From assembly GCA_016841945.1 (NCBI GenBank), contig JAENYC010000012.1, positions 1 to 64,000 on the forward strand: a stretch of 64,000 nt of DNA, in the 5' to 3' direction. Positions 51,129-60,428 of this stretch are shown in pieces (position 1 is the first letter of the stretch; each line of letters starts with the position of its first letter). This stretch comes from Haloplasma contractile. GTDB lineage: Bacteria; Bacillota_I; Bacilli_A; Haloplasmatales; Haloplasmataceae. The position numbers and the translations under genes are program-made. The notes under the pieces are model-generated. The model saw only the letters and a program-made list of their open reading frames with translations, did no database searches and had not been told where the DNA came from.

Positions 51129-52733
51129 CTATCCTCTTATTCTAATGACATCATTAAATGTAATATATAAGAATAACATCATAAATAGTATAAATCCTAT
51201 CATATGAATATATCCTTCGATTTTACGATTGATCGGTCTTCTTACAACACCTTCAATCATTAAAAATAATAATCTTCCTCCATCAAGTGCTGGCAATGGT
51301 AATAAGTTGACAAAGCCAATATTGGCACTTATAAAGGCTACCCAGCTTAGTAGTGCCACAAAACCGGCCATCGCAAAGGTTCTTGTCATATCAAAGATAC
51401 CAACAGGTCCTGATAAATCACCAACAGAAACATTTTTATCATTAAATAACCAATCTAATGTTTTAAAAATTTGTCCAATGACACCAAATCCATCTTTAAA
51501 GCCATTACCAATAGACTGAAAGAAATTAAATTCTGTTTTTTGTATAATTCCTACTTTGGCTTGAGTGACATTAGCTGGTTCTAAAGCCTTAATAGTTTGA
51601 ACAGAAAAATTTAATTCTTCGCTATTTCTTAAAACCTTTATATTAATTTTCTCACCTAAATAAAAGTTCTCTAATATATTAGAAATATTTGTCCAACTTG
51701 TTAAATTATTATCTTCAATATAATCATTCTCTATAATATCTTCTGTATTCTTATTATCATTTAATGTACCGGATATACCGATAATTTCATCACCAGATTC
51801 TAACCCTGCTTTATCAGCAGGTGAATTAGGTGAAACCTCGCCAATTATGGTGTTAGATATTTCAGAAGTACTGCTAACACCAATCGTTGCAATCACAATT
51901 TCAGGTATAACCTCAAATGGTGTAGAAAGACGTTGTCCGTCGCGTTTTACGGTAATCTTAATTACACCTTCTTCATACTGACTCATAAATTCTGAAATAT
52001 CTGCCCAACTATTTATTTCTTTCTCTTGATTATTCATTGACATTAATACAATTTCATCGTCTGCTTGTATACCACTTAATTCTGCTGGTGACCCTTCTGA
52101 AAGACCACCTATTACAGGACTTTCAACTTCAACACCTGTTATGAAATTAATAATAATAAAGAAAACAATTGCTAAAATGAAATTAAACCCAGCACCGGCT
52201 ACAACAACTAAAAATCGATTTAACCATGATTTTGATTCAAAGCATCTATCATATGGAGCAATTTGCATTTCTAAATCTTCTTTAAATTGATAAAATGCAG
52301 TGCGACTAACTGTAACAAAATGTGTGTTTCCTTTTTCATCTTCGTAATGAATATATAAATTATTCCCTTCTTTTCCATATAAATCAAAGTCAATGACTTT
52401 TGCATAGATAACGTTATCATCATCCGGTTTATATAAAAAGATACGATTTACTATATTTCCTTCGGTTTTTAAGTAAATGACTTGATTCTTTTTAATTTTC
52501 TCTGTTTCTGGTTCTTCTCCTGCCATTGATACAAAGCCACCGATGGGAATAGCACGAATAGCATAGGTCGTTTCTCCTCTTTTTTTCTTATATATCGCTG
52601 GTCCCATTCCAATAGAAAATTCATGGCATAAAATACCTGCTCTTCTCGCAAATACGAAATGACCAAACTCATGGATTAGCACAACGACTCCTAATACAAG
52701 AATGAAAATTAAAATATATCCTAAAAAGCTCAT
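51129..52733 (-). CDS. rseP: RIP zinc metalloprotease RseP/RasP
   Basis: 534 residues, larger than B. subtilis RasP (about 420). Site-2 protease, cleaving anti-sigma factors and signal peptide remnants within the membrane. HEFGH (21-25) in the first helix binds zinc; the second ligand is in [13 protein letters not shown]. Between them lie two PDZ domains (about 195-285 and 290-385), one with an added polar loop ([19 protein letters not shown]), and an extra beta segment after the first helix. It overlaps dxr by 4 bp. Confidence 0.93.
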   Translation of the reverse strand: MSFLGYILIFILVLGVVVLIHEFGHFVFARRAGILCHEFSIGMGPAIYKKKRGETTYAIRAIPIGGFVSMAGEEPETEKIKKNQVIYLKTEGNIVNRIFLYKPDDDNVIYAKVIDFDLYGKEGNNLYIHYEDEKGNTHFVTVSRTAFYQFKEDLEMQIAPYDRCFESKSWLNRFLVVVAGAGFNFILAIVFFIIINFITGVEVESPVIGGLSEGSPAELSGIQADDEIVLMSMNNQEKEINSWADISEFMSQYEEGVIKITVKRDGQRLSTPFEVIPEIVIATIGVSSTSEISNTIIGEVSPNSPADKAGLESGDEIIGISGTLNDNKNTEDIIENDYIEDNNLTSWTNISNILENFYLGEKINIKVLRNSEELNFSVQTIKALEPANVTQAKVGIIQKTEFNFFQSIGNGFKDGFGVIGQIFKTLDWLFNDKNVSVGDLSGPVGIFDMTRTFAMAGFVALLSWVAFISANIGFVNLLPLPALDGGRLLFLMIEGVVRRPINRKIEGYIHMIGFILFMMLFLYITFNDVIRIRG

Positions 52734-53902
52734 GATGATTCTCCTTTCGCGTAATTCTTAATAATGTATTCTTTTATCTGACGATCTAATGATAGAATGG
52801 TTTCCAAATCTGGATATTTGATTATATCATGTTTATTTAAAGCATCGTAAATAATTTGTTCAATTTTTATAAAAGATATCTTTTCTTCTAAAAACAATTG
52901 AACCGCAGCTTCATTTGCTGCATTAAGAACAGTCGGAAAACTATGCCCTGTTTTACCAGCATCATAGGCATATTTTAAGCATGGATAACGCTTAAAATCC
53001 ATTACCTCAAAATGGAGAGAGGCAATCTCTTCTAGTTTAAGTCTTTTAGACCGTTTTAATTCTAATCGATTGGGATAAGATAGTGCATATTGTATTGGAA
53101 TCCTCATATCAGGTGTTCCTAATTGAGCAATGATTGATGTATCGATGAATTCAACCATTGAATGGATGATGCTTTCTCTATGTAGTAGTGTTTTAATCTG
53201 TTCATATGGTAATTGAAATAAATGATGTGCCTCAATCACTTCAAATCCTTTATTCATCATCGTCGCTGAATCAATGGTAATTTTACTCCCCATTGACCAA
53301 TTGGGATGATTCAATGCTTCTTTTAACGTTACTTTTTTTAATTCTTCTCTTGTCTTGTCTCGAAATGAACCACCACTGGCTGTAATGATAATTTTATTTA
53401 TTTGAGATGTTTTTTCACCATTTAAAGCTTGATAAATGGCTGAATGTTCACTGTCAACAGGTAGTAAATGAACATGATGTTTTTCTACCATCTCCATGAC
53501 TAAGACCCCTGCTGTTACTAACGTCTCCTTATTTGCAAGTGCTATATCATACCCTTTTTTAATTGCTTCAATTGTAGGAATAAGACCAACAGAACCAACT
53601 AATGCGCTTAAAACAATTGTCTGATTATGATTTGATGCATCATAAGTCGATGCTTGAATCAGTCCCTCTTGACCATATCCGATTTCAATCTCAGAAAATC
53701 TCTCTTTTAATAGTGATGCATCCGCTTTACTTCGTACACTGATAAATCGAGGGCGAAATTCTTGAATGATTTCCATTCCTTTTTTTATATTCTTTCCAAA
53801 GGCTATACTCATTAATTGAAATTCATCAGGATGTTCTCTAATTACATCAAGGGTTTGAATTCCTATTGAACCAGTTGCACCTAATAATATCACATTTTTC
53901 AT
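52730..53902 (-). CDS. dxr: 1-deoxy-D-xylulose 5-phosphate reductoisomerase
   Basis: Dxr (IspC), 390 residues, second step of the MEP isoprenoid pathway. NADPH site LLGATGSIGIQTLDVI; central block GYDIALANKETLVTAG; metal site DSEHSAIYQAL; then SMGSKITIDSATMMNKG. The C-terminal helical domain is intact. Overlaps rseP and cdsA by 4 bp each (ATGA junctions), the compact uppS-cdsA-dxr-rseP-proS run. Its presence predicts the rest of the MEP pathway elsewhere. Confidence 0.96.
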   Translation of the reverse strand: MKNVILLGATGSIGIQTLDVIREHPDEFQLMSIAFGKNIKKGMEIIQEFRPRFISVRSKADASLLKERFSEIEIGYGQEGLIQASTYDASNHNQTIVLSALVGSVGLIPTIEAIKKGYDIALANKETLVTAGVLVMEMVEKHHVHLLPVDSEHSAIYQALNGEKTSQINKIIITASGGSFRDKTREELKKVTLKEALNHPNWSMGSKITIDSATMMNKGFEVIEAHHLFQLPYEQIKTLLHRESIIHSMVEFIDTSIIAQLGTPDMRIPIQYALSYPNRLELKRSKRLKLEEIASLHFEVMDFKRYPCLKYAYDAGKTGHSFPTVLNAANEAAVQLFLEEKISFIKIEQIIYDALNKHDIIKYPDLETILSLDRQIKEYIIKNYAKGESS

Positions 53903-54750
53903 CCTATCACCTTAAACAAACTCAGTAATTCTATGATATAAAAATAACAAAAGGAAGTGAATAGAATACTATCTAATCGATCTAAAACCCCACCATGTCC
54001 TGGAAATAGATTACCATAATCTTTCACTTTAAAATGTCTTTTAATGACGGATGCTAACAAATCACCAAATTGAGATAGTATAGATAGTCCAAATGTTAAA
54101 ATAACAATGTAGATGATCGAGTGATTAAACAAAAAATCAATTTCATTGGTAAAGATTCCATATAAACTTGCAACAACCGTTGCGATTAATGTACCTCCAA
54201 TAGAACCTTCAATCGTCTTTTTTGGACTAATTAAGGGACTCAGTTTATGTTTTCCAAATAATTTCCCTGTAAAATATGCAAAGGTATCAGTTAATACTGT
54301 TATAATAAGCAAATAAAATAGTATATAAATACCATTGTCTTTCATAAATAAATAAACTAACGCATGAAAAGTTAGTCCAATATAAAATATCGCAAATAAT
54401 ATAAAACTTCCATCCATTATTTTAAATGATTTTCTTAATACCATTGTTAAAGCCAATATAATGATGAGATACGGTAGAATATTAATTTTATTAGTTAGAG
54501 ATAACGAGAAAACTTCTTCAAAACTATCATAAAACGCGATGTAAACAACCGATAAATAAGCGAATAAATGGATTTCAAAGGGTAAATCTTTTTCAATTTC
54601 TTTTACAGATATCAATTCATTCATCGCAAAAATCGTTAAAATAAATCCTAATAAATAGATAAAATGATTAATATCAAAAAATAATTTTGATAAAAAAATG
54701 GGTATTAATACTAAAAAAATAACAATTGCGGTTATGATTCTTTGTTTCAT
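53899..54750 (-). CDS. cdsA: Phosphatidate cytidylyltransferase
   Basis: CdsA, 283 residues, eight-helix membrane enzyme that makes CDP-diacylglycerol for phospholipids. The signature is SPKKTIEGSIGG and LSQFGDLLASVIKRHFKVKD then LFPGHGGVLDRLDSIL. Overlaps uppS by 4 bp and dxr by 4 bp. Confidence 0.95.
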   Translation of the reverse strand: MKQRIITAIVIFLVLIPIFLSKLFFDINHFIYLLGFILTIFAMNELISVKEIEKDLPFEIHLFAYLSVVYIAFYDSFEEVFSLSLTNKINILPYLIIILALTMVLRKSFKIMDGSFILFAIFYIGLTFHALVYLFMKDNGIYILFYLLIITVLTDTFAYFTGKLFGKHKLSPLISPKKTIEGSIGGTLIATVVASLYGIFTNEIDFLFNHSIIYIVILTFGLSILSQFGDLLASVIKRHFKVKDYGNLFPGHGGVLDRLDSILFTSFCYFYIIELLSLFKVIG

Positions 54751-55508
54751 TTTATTTCTCCTTTTAATCCACCGAATCTTCTATTTCTACTTTGATAATC
54801 AATAATGGCTTTTTTCAATTCTTTTTCATTAAAATCAGGCCAATATTTATTTGTAAAATACAGTTCACTATAAGAGATTTGCCAGAGTAAAAAATTACTG
54901 ATTCTAATCTCTCCACTTGTTCGAATGAGTAAATCAACATCAGGAAGGCCTTTAGTCATTAATTTACTAGAAAAATAATCTTTCGTGATATCCTCTATCG
55001 ACATTTTTTCATCCTTTACTTCCTGAGCTATTTGTTTTGTAGCATGTATCAATTCATCTTGCGAACCATAATTTATAGCAATGGTAAAAACCATCCCAGT
55101 ATTGTGTTTTGTCTGTTCTATCGCAACTTCAATATCATACTTCATTTTATCAGGTAGCTGGTCTATAAAACCAATAAAATTCATTTTTATATTTGCTTCT
55201 TTAATTTTAGGCAAATACTTGTTTATATATTGACTGGGTAAGTCCATTAAGTAATTAACTTCATCTTTAGGTCTTGACCAATTTTCAGTACTAAATGCAT
55301 AAACTGTAATAGCTTTTACGCCTAACTCATTACAAACCTTTATCATTTCGAGGAGTGTTTTACCTCCTTCATGATGTCCTGCGGTTCTTGGTAATCCTCT
55401 TCTTCTTGCCCAACGCCCATTTCCATCCATAATAAAGGCGATGTGTTGGGGAAGTTTATCTTTTTCAACTTCTATTTCTTTTTTCTTTTTAAAACGATTA
55501 AGTATCAT
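54747..55508 (-). CDS. uppS: Undecaprenyl diphosphate synthase
   Basis: UppS, 253 residues, makes the C55 carrier lipid for cell-wall synthesis. It has the cis-prenyltransferase signature HIAFIMDGNGRWARRRGLPR, the block ITVYAFSTENWSRPKDEV, and RTSGEIRISNFLLWQISYSE. It is the first gene of the uppS-cdsA-dxr-rseP-proS cluster, with AAATATTTGGAGGAAAAATA upstream; here a membrane-protein gene separates it from frr. Confidence 0.96.
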   Translation of the reverse strand: MILNRFKKKKEIEVEKDKLPQHIAFIMDGNGRWARRRGLPRTAGHHEGGKTLLEMIKVCNELGVKAITVYAFSTENWSRPKDEVNYLMDLPSQYINKYLPKIKEANIKMNFIGFIDQLPDKMKYDIEVAIEQTKHNTGMVFTIAINYGSQDELIHATKQIAQEVKDEKMSIEDITKDYFSSKLMTKGLPDVDLLIRTSGEIRISNFLLWQISYSELYFTNKYWPDFNEKELKKAIIDYQSRNRRFGGLKGEIK

Positions 55509-55606
55509 TATTTTTCCTCCAAATATCTTCTCAATATTCTTATTTTATAACAAATTGCATTTTTTTTCCACCTAAACATAAATGTTTTGAATTTTTTATA
55601 TAAAAA

Positions 55607-55631
55607 GCTCTCACATTTAAATTGTGAGAGC
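55607..55631 (-). terminator. Terminator of the six-helix membrane protein gene
   Basis: GCTCTCACA-TTTAAAT-TGTGAGAGC stem followed by TTTTTATATAAA on the minus strand. It separates this gene from uppS. Confidence 0.8.
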
Positions 55632-55655
55632 AACTATTATTTAATAAATAATTTA

Positions 55656-56528
55656 TTAATATTCTTCTGTTTGTTGATTTAACTCTTCATTTCCTTGTTT
55701 TTTCATTTCATTTTCTTTATACTCTAGATATTCTCGTTTATAACCAGTAATAACAAATGCGATGTCAAAAAAGGTCATGGTAAATACAAATACTGTTGAG
55801 ATAATAGATAAAATAACAAATGTGACGATTTGATTATTTACTAAACTAGTTTGTATGTAGACTGATATGATACAATTTATAACCATAAAAAAGATTAATA
55901 CAAAGATAGATAATCCTAAATGATTTTTAATATAACGTTTTGAAGCGCCAAAGATACCATCCAAAAAATCAAATACTGCAATATATGGTATAAAGCGATA
56001 ATAACCTGCAAAATAAAAATAAAAAACAAATAAACCAATCATTAAGAAAAAAAAGATTAGAATACCTAAAATAGGAATCAATACAAATATTAATGATACT
56101 AATCCTAACACAATACCTATAACAAAAAAGACAGCAAAATAGGCTAAATACATGATTAGATAATGTAAATATTGAATAATAATAGACTTTTGATATCGAT
56201 TTTCTTTAACTCTCAGTACGACATTGGCTGTCATCCTTGTAAGTAAAACTAATATGAGAGAAATACACAATGTTGATAATAATAAGGTTAAAAAATATTT
56301 TAAATCAAATATTTGACCTAATTCTCTAAATACTTGTAGATGTTCAGTCAGATTTTGCATGTTCATTAAAGATATATATTTTTTCTGTAAAATCAACATA
56401 GTAAATATATTTACTGTGACATAAATCCCTAATAACACTGCAATAAAAGGTCCCCTTGCTTTAATAACCTCCTTCATATGTTCAATAATGTCACTTGCAT
56501 CATAATCCCTAAAAGAATCATACTTCAT
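55656..56528 (-). CDS. Six-helix membrane protein inserted between frr and uppS
   Basis: About 290 residues, with GGGGGATTT before the start. Six hydrophobic helices (about 28-50, 80-102, 125-150, 155-180, 205-230, 240-270) with a short charged N-terminus and a polar Gln/Glu-rich C-terminus (KQGNEELNQQTEEY). The pattern (pairs of helices, FDFLDGIFGASKRYIKNHLG) is reminiscent of DUF975 or glycerophosphodiesterase membrane-domain proteins, but I cannot assign a family. It interrupts the standard frr-uppS junction. Confidence 0.5.
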   Translation of the reverse strand: MKYDSFRDYDASDIIEHMKEVIKARGPFIAVLLGIYVTVNIFTMLILQKKYISLMNMQNLTEHLQVFRELGQIFDLKYFLTLLLSTLCISLILVLLTRMTANVVLRVKENRYQKSIIIQYLHYLIMYLAYFAVFFVIGIVLGLVSLIFVLIPILGILIFFFLMIGLFVFYFYFAGYYRFIPYIAVFDFLDGIFGASKRYIKNHLGLSIFVLIFFMVINCIISVYIQTSLVNNQIVTFVILSIISTVFVFTMTFFDIAFVITGYKREYLEYKENEMKKQGNEELNQQTEEY

Positions 56529-56626
56529 CATAAATCCCCCTTTTTTTATTATATTATAGCATAGAACTTAATATTAGTATATTGTTTTTTTATATATAGT
56601 TAATTAAATATAAATTTTGGATAATA

Positions 56627-56656
56627 AAAATGGTAGGAAAATTTCCTACCATTTTT
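56627..56656 (-). terminator. frr terminator
   Basis: AAAATGGTAGGAAA and TTTCCTACCATTTTT form a long stem with almost no loop, ending in U-rich sequence, 5 bp after the frr stop. Confidence 0.8.
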
Positions 56657-56660
56657 ATTA

Positions 56661-57218
56661 TTATACATGCAAGATGTCCTTTTCTTTTTCTGCGACTACT
56701 TCATCGATTTTATCTGTATAAATATTTGTCAATTCTTGAACATCCTCTGTATAACCTTTTAAATCGTCTTCAGTAATTTCACTATTCTTTTCTAATTTTT
56801 TTAATTGATCATTTGCATCACGGCGAATATTTCGAACAGCAACTTTTGCTTCTTCTCCATTTTTATGTACAAGTTTTGCAAGTTCTTTACGTCTTTCTTC
56901 TGTTAACTGTGGAAAAGCTATTCTAATAACTTGTCCATCATTAGATGGTGTAATACCTAAATCAGAAGCTAAAATTGCTTTTTCAACAGTCTGAAGCATT
57001 GATTTATCATATGGTTTAATCACTAATAAACGAGCCTCAGGAACTGTTACAGAAGACATTTGATTAATAGGTGTTGGTGCACCATAATAATCAACTGTTA
57101 TTCGCTCTAAAACACTTGCATTGGCACGACCTGTTCTAATGGTTGATAAATGATGTCGTAATGATTCTACTGCTTTTTCCATTCTTTCTTCAGCATCTAA
57201 TAAAATAGTATCTGGCAT
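56661..57218 (-). CDS. frr: Ribosome recycling factor
   Basis: RRF, 185 residues, splits post-termination ribosomes with EF-G. Family blocks: [54 protein letters not shown] and [17 protein letters not shown]. It ends KDILHV. It lies 4 bp after pyrH, with AAAGGGGAGATGATTTT before ATG. Confidence 0.97.
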   Translation of the reverse strand: MPDTILLDAEERMEKAVESLRHHLSTIRTGRANASVLERITVDYYGAPTPINQMSSVTVPEARLLVIKPYDKSMLQTVEKAILASDLGITPSNDGQVIRIAFPQLTEERRKELAKLVHKNGEEAKVAVRNIRRDANDQLKKLEKNSEITEDDLKGYTEDVQELTNIYTDKIDEVVAEKEKDILHV

Positions 57219-57222
57219 AAAA

Positions 57223-57945
57223 TCATCTCCCCTTTACTGTAGTACCTATTTTTTGACCTTCAACGGCCTTCTTAATATTGCCTTTTGTATTCATATTAAA
57301 CACAACAACATCAATATTATTATCCATACATAGTGTTGCTGCTGTTGAGTCCATTACCTTTAAATCTCGATTAACTAATTGTAAAAAGGTTAAATCTTCA
57401 TACTTAGTTGCTTTAGGATTAATCATTGGATCACTATCATATACACCATCTACAAGATTTTTCGCCATAAGAATGGCATCGGCCCCTATTTCAGCCGCAC
57501 GAAGTGCTGCTGTTGTATCAGTTGAAAAGTATGGATTACCAGTACCTCCACCAAATATTACAACTCTTCCCTTTTCCAAATGCCTAATTGCTCGTCGTCG
57601 TATGTAGGGTTCAGCTACTGCTTCCATACTAATAGATGTCATAGCACGGGTTTCAACACCTAAAATCTCTAAAGCATTTTGTAATGCTAGAGCATTCATA
57701 ACGGTTGCTAACATCCCCATATAATCAGCACTCGCTCTTTCCATGCCCATTTCACTAGCGGATTTCCCTCGCCAAATATTTCCTCCACCGACTATAATAG
57801 CAATTTGTACTTTTGTTGAATAAGCGTCTTTTATTTCCTCAGCAATTTCTTTAACGGTTAATGGGTCAATTCCGACCTTATTTTTTCCTGCTAAGGCTTC
57901 ACCACTTAATTTCAAAATAATCCTCTGATATTTCTTATTATCCAT
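57223..57945 (-). CDS. pyrH: UMP kinase
   Basis: PyrH, 240 residues, phosphorylates UMP to UDP in the amino-acid-kinase fold. Motifs: [42 protein letters not shown] and [10 protein letters not shown]-like [17 protein letters not shown] 57945 is taken as the start, 3 bases after an in-frame GTG. It lies between tsf and frr in the standard order. Confidence 0.96.
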   Translation of the reverse strand: MDNKKYQRIILKLSGEALAGKNKVGIDPLTVKEIAEEIKDAYSTKVQIAIIVGGGNIWRGKSASEMGMERASADYMGMLATVMNALALQNALEILGVETRAMTSISMEAVAEPYIRRRAIRHLEKGRVVIFGGGTGNPYFSTDTTAALRAAEIGADAILMAKNLVDGVYDSDPMINPKATKYEDLTFLQLVNRDLKVMDSTAATLCMDNNIDVVVFNMNTKGNIKKAVEGQKIGTTVKGR

Positions 57946-57975
57946 CACATTACCATCCTTTTAAAGTTTAAGAAT

Positions 57976-57993
57976 AAGGCACAAGAGTGCCTT
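57976..57993 (-). promoter_or_regulatory. Hairpin between tsf and pyrH
   Basis: AAGGCAC-AAGA-GTGCCTT, a 7-bp stem followed on the minus strand by ATTCTTAAACTTT. A weak terminator or processing site that would lower pyrH-frr expression relative to tsf. Confidence 0.45.
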
Positions 57994-57998
57994 TATAA

Positions 57999-58904
57999 CT
58001 ATGCACGAACTTGTGCCATAACTTCATCTTTAAAGTTATCGACTTTTTTCTCGATTCCTTCTCCAACTTCAAAACGGACAAATTGAACGATTTTACTATT
58101 ATTGTCTTTGGTATATTGCAAAACCGTTACATCTGGATTTTTAACAAATGGTTGTTCAATTAAGCAACTTTCTTTTAACCATTTCTTAACTTTTCCATCA
58201 ACTATATGTGGAATTCGCTTTGTTTTAGCTGCCTTAGCTTTTTCATTGGTTTCTTTTGCTAGTTCATTTTCAAATTCCTTAGTAAACATTTCTCTTTCAT
58301 GTTCTATATCTTTAGGGTCTACATCCTTACCACTGATATATCTAGGATTAATAGCAGCTACATGCATACTAATATCTTTTGCAACTTCTTCATTATTCCC
58401 TTCTAATACAGTGACAACTGCGATTTTACCACCCATGTGCTTATATGCACCAAATACTTGATCAGAAGTTTTCGTAATCGTCTCAATACGACGTAAAGTG
58501 ATTTTTTCACCTATTTTAGCACTTGCCTCTATTATATAAGTTTCAATTGTCTTATCTTCATATTGATATGCTAGAGCTTCACTTAGGTCTTTTGGTTTCG
58601 CTTCAATTAAAATAGTACCTATTTTATCAATTAGATTTAAAAATTGTTCATTTTTTGCAACAAAATCAGTCTCAGAGTTGATTTCATAAATAATCGCTGT
58701 ATTACCCTCAATCACTACATTACATAAACCTTCTGCTGCTATTCTATCTGCTTTTTTCTGAGCTTTTGCAATTCCTTTTTCTCTTAACCAATCAATTGAT
58801 TTTTCCATATCGCCTTCACAAGCAACTAATGCTTTTTTACAATCCATCATACCTGCACCAGTTTTATTACGAAGTTCTTTCACCATTTGAGCTGTAACAG
58901 TCAT
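57999..58904 (-). CDS. tsf: Elongation factor Ts
   Basis: EF-Ts, 301 residues, nucleotide exchange factor for EF-Tu. The N-terminal UBA-like helix bundle MVKELRNKTGAGMMDCKKAL is followed by the TDFVAKN motif (about 78-84, here SETDFVAKNEQF) and two core domains with HVAAINPRYIS. It ends the rpsB-tsf pair. Confidence 0.97.
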   Translation of the reverse strand: MTVTAQMVKELRNKTGAGMMDCKKALVACEGDMEKSIDWLREKGIAKAQKKADRIAAEGLCNVVIEGNTAIIYEINSETDFVAKNEQFLNLIDKIGTILIEAKPKDLSEALAYQYEDKTIETYIIEASAKIGEKITLRRIETITKTSDQVFGAYKHMGGKIAVVTVLEGNNEEVAKDISMHVAAINPRYISGKDVDPKDIEHEREMFTKEFENELAKETNEKAKAAKTKRIPHIVDGKVKKWLKESCLIEQPFVKNPDVTVLQYTKDNNSKIVQFVRFEVGEGIEKKVDNFKDEVMAQVRA

Positions 58905-58938
58905 ATAATTTCCTCCTAGTTAATTAATTATCTTTATA

Positions 58939-58971
58939 AAAAAGGTGATAAAGAAAGTTACTTTACCACCA
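58939..58971 (-). terminator. Attenuator between rpsB and tsf
   Basis: GGTGATAAAG and CTTTACCACC (one wobble) pair around a 7-nt loop; on the minus strand it runs into TTTTTTATAAAG. A partial terminator that sets the ratio of S2 to EF-Ts. Confidence 0.65.
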
Positions 58972-58982
58972 AAGAATTTGTA

Positions 58983-59801
58983 TTATTCTTGAGATTCCTC
59001 AGTAGTTTCTTTATTTTCTTCAACTACTTCTTTCGTTTGGTTATTATTTTCTTTCTCTCTACTTTGACTCTTATTATCTTTATTTCTATCGTCTCTACTT
59101 TCATTTAAACGAACGACTTTTCCACCTTGTGCTTCTACACAAGCATTCGCCATAAGCGTTAAGATTAATTTTACTGCTCTAATTGCATCATCATTTGCTG
59201 GAATCACAAAATCAACATCATCAGGATCACAGTTTGTATCAACAACACCAAACACAGGAATATTTAATTTATGAGCTTCTAAAATGGCATTCTTTTCTTT
59301 CTTAGGATCAATCACAAATAATGCATCTGGAAGCTTATTCATATGTTTAATCCCATCAAAGAATTTTTGTAATCTTTCCAATTCTTTTTTCATTAAAATT
59401 TGTTCTTTTTTTGGATAATTTGTAATTGTGCCATCTTCAAACATCGCTTCTAATTCAAATAAACGATTAATACGAGATTTTAATGTAGAATAATTCGTTA
59501 AGGTTCCACCTAACCAACGTTGATTCACATAAAATTGATTAGCGCGTACTGCTTCATCTTTAATTGAATATTGAGCTTGTTTTTTGGTTCCTACAAATAA
59601 TATTTTTCCACCATCTTTAACAATATCAAATATTAATTTGTAACCTTCATTAATTCTTTCTTGAGATTTTTGTAAATCGATAATATAAATCCCATTACGT
59701 TTTGCATAGATATATTTTTCCATCTTTGGATTCCATCTACGCGTTTGATGTCCAAAATGAACACCAGCTTCTAATAATTGTTTCATTGAAACGACTGACA
59801 T
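58983..59801 (-). CDS. rpsB: 30S ribosomal protein S2 with an extended C-terminus
   Basis: S2 (uS2), 272 residues. Core blocks: [74 protein letters not shown] and [14 protein letters not shown]. After about residue 228 it has an extra hydrophilic tail of about 40 residues rich in Asn, Lys and Glu ([19 protein letters not shown]). The fold itself is normal; the tail is probably disordered. It has its own promoter and leader. Confidence 0.96.
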   Translation of the reverse strand: MSVVSMKQLLEAGVHFGHQTRRWNPKMEKYIYAKRNGIYIIDLQKSQERINEGYKLIFDIVKDGGKILFVGTKKQAQYSIKDEAVRANQFYVNQRWLGGTLTNYSTLKSRINRLFELEAMFEDGTITNYPKKEQILMKKELERLQKFFDGIKHMNKLPDALFVIDPKKEKNAILEAHKLNIPVFGVVDTNCDPDDVDFVIPANDDAIRAVKLILTLMANACVEAQGGKVVRLNESRDDRNKDNKSQSREKENNNQTKEVVEENKETTEESQE

Positions 59802-59911
59802 TAAATTCCTCCTAATTTTTTATTTCGTTTGGCCTCCACAAATTTCTACAAAAAACGCCACTAATTACTAGCACACGACGATTTTCTCATTTGTGTGTGT
59901 ATTTTTTGCCG
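59802..59911 (-). promoter_or_regulatory. Long 5' leader of rpsB, candidate S2 autoregulatory RNA
   Basis: About 110 nt separate the promoter from the start codon. On the minus strand it contains CACACAA and TCGTGTG as a possible stem, then CTAGTAATTAGTGGCG and TTTTTTG. Firmicute rpsB genes often carry a structured leader to which S2 responds. I cannot confirm a fit to the consensus by eye. Confidence 0.45.
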
Positions 59912-59917
59912 CAGTAT

Positions 59918-59946
59918 AGTATATCACATTTATCGTGATTTTTCAA
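59918..59946 (-). promoter_or_regulatory. Sigma-A promoter of rpsB-tsf
   Basis: TTGAAA, 17 bp, TATACT on the minus strand, with TG one base before the -10. Confidence 0.75.
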
Positions 59947-59978
59947 TTATTTATACCACTTTTTTTATTATATTTCAA

Positions 59979-60428
59979 TTAGTGGCCACTACTTCCGAAT
60001 CCACCCATTCTTTTTTGATGGATGGGTGAATCACAATCAACAACTAAATATTTTTGAAAGATACCTTGAGCAATTTTTTCGCCTTTTCTTATTATGACCA
60101 ATTGATTAGAAAAATTGTATATTGGAATCATAATATGCCCATCATTTTTTTCATTATTATAATAATCGCAATCTATTATTCCGACATGATTGGCTAGCAT
60201 CAATCCTTTATTAAGTGCAACACTAGAACGGATATATATTTTTAACACTTCGTCCTCTAACATATAAGCCTTTAATCCGGTTTTTATAAGTTTTACTTCG
60301 TTGGGTTTTAATTCTACATTCTCAACAGATGATATATCATATCCAGCTGAGTTAAATGTTTGTCTCTTTGGCATAATAACTGCTTCATTCTTATAGCCTT
60401 TGACAATTTCAAATCCTCTATTCTTCAT
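59979..60428 (-). CDS. dut: dUTP diphosphatase
   Basis: Trimeric dUTPase, 149 residues from ATG 60428 (AAAGGAGGAAGAAC upstream, inside the end of xerC; ATG 60446 is the less likely start). It keeps dUTP low and supplies dUMP. Motifs: I SAGYDI (27-32), II RSSVAL, III GIIDCDYYNN, IV GEKIAQGIF-type, V RMGGFGSSGH at the end. The lineage resembles cellular and phage forms of Bacilli. It overlaps xerC by 11 bp. Confidence 0.93.
   Translation of the reverse strand: MKNRGFEIVKGYKNEAVIMPKRQTFNSAGYDISSVENVELKPNEVKLIKTGLKAYMLEDEVLKIYIRSSVALNKGLMLANHVGIIDCDYYNNEKNDGHIMIPIYNFSNQLVIIRKGEKIAQGIFQKYLVVDCDSPIHQKRMGGFGSSGH

Noticed and set aside
57278-58461. Two plus-strand open frames over 100 codons inside pyrH and tsf
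   Set aside because: Both are antisense to conserved housekeeping genes and show no family likeness.
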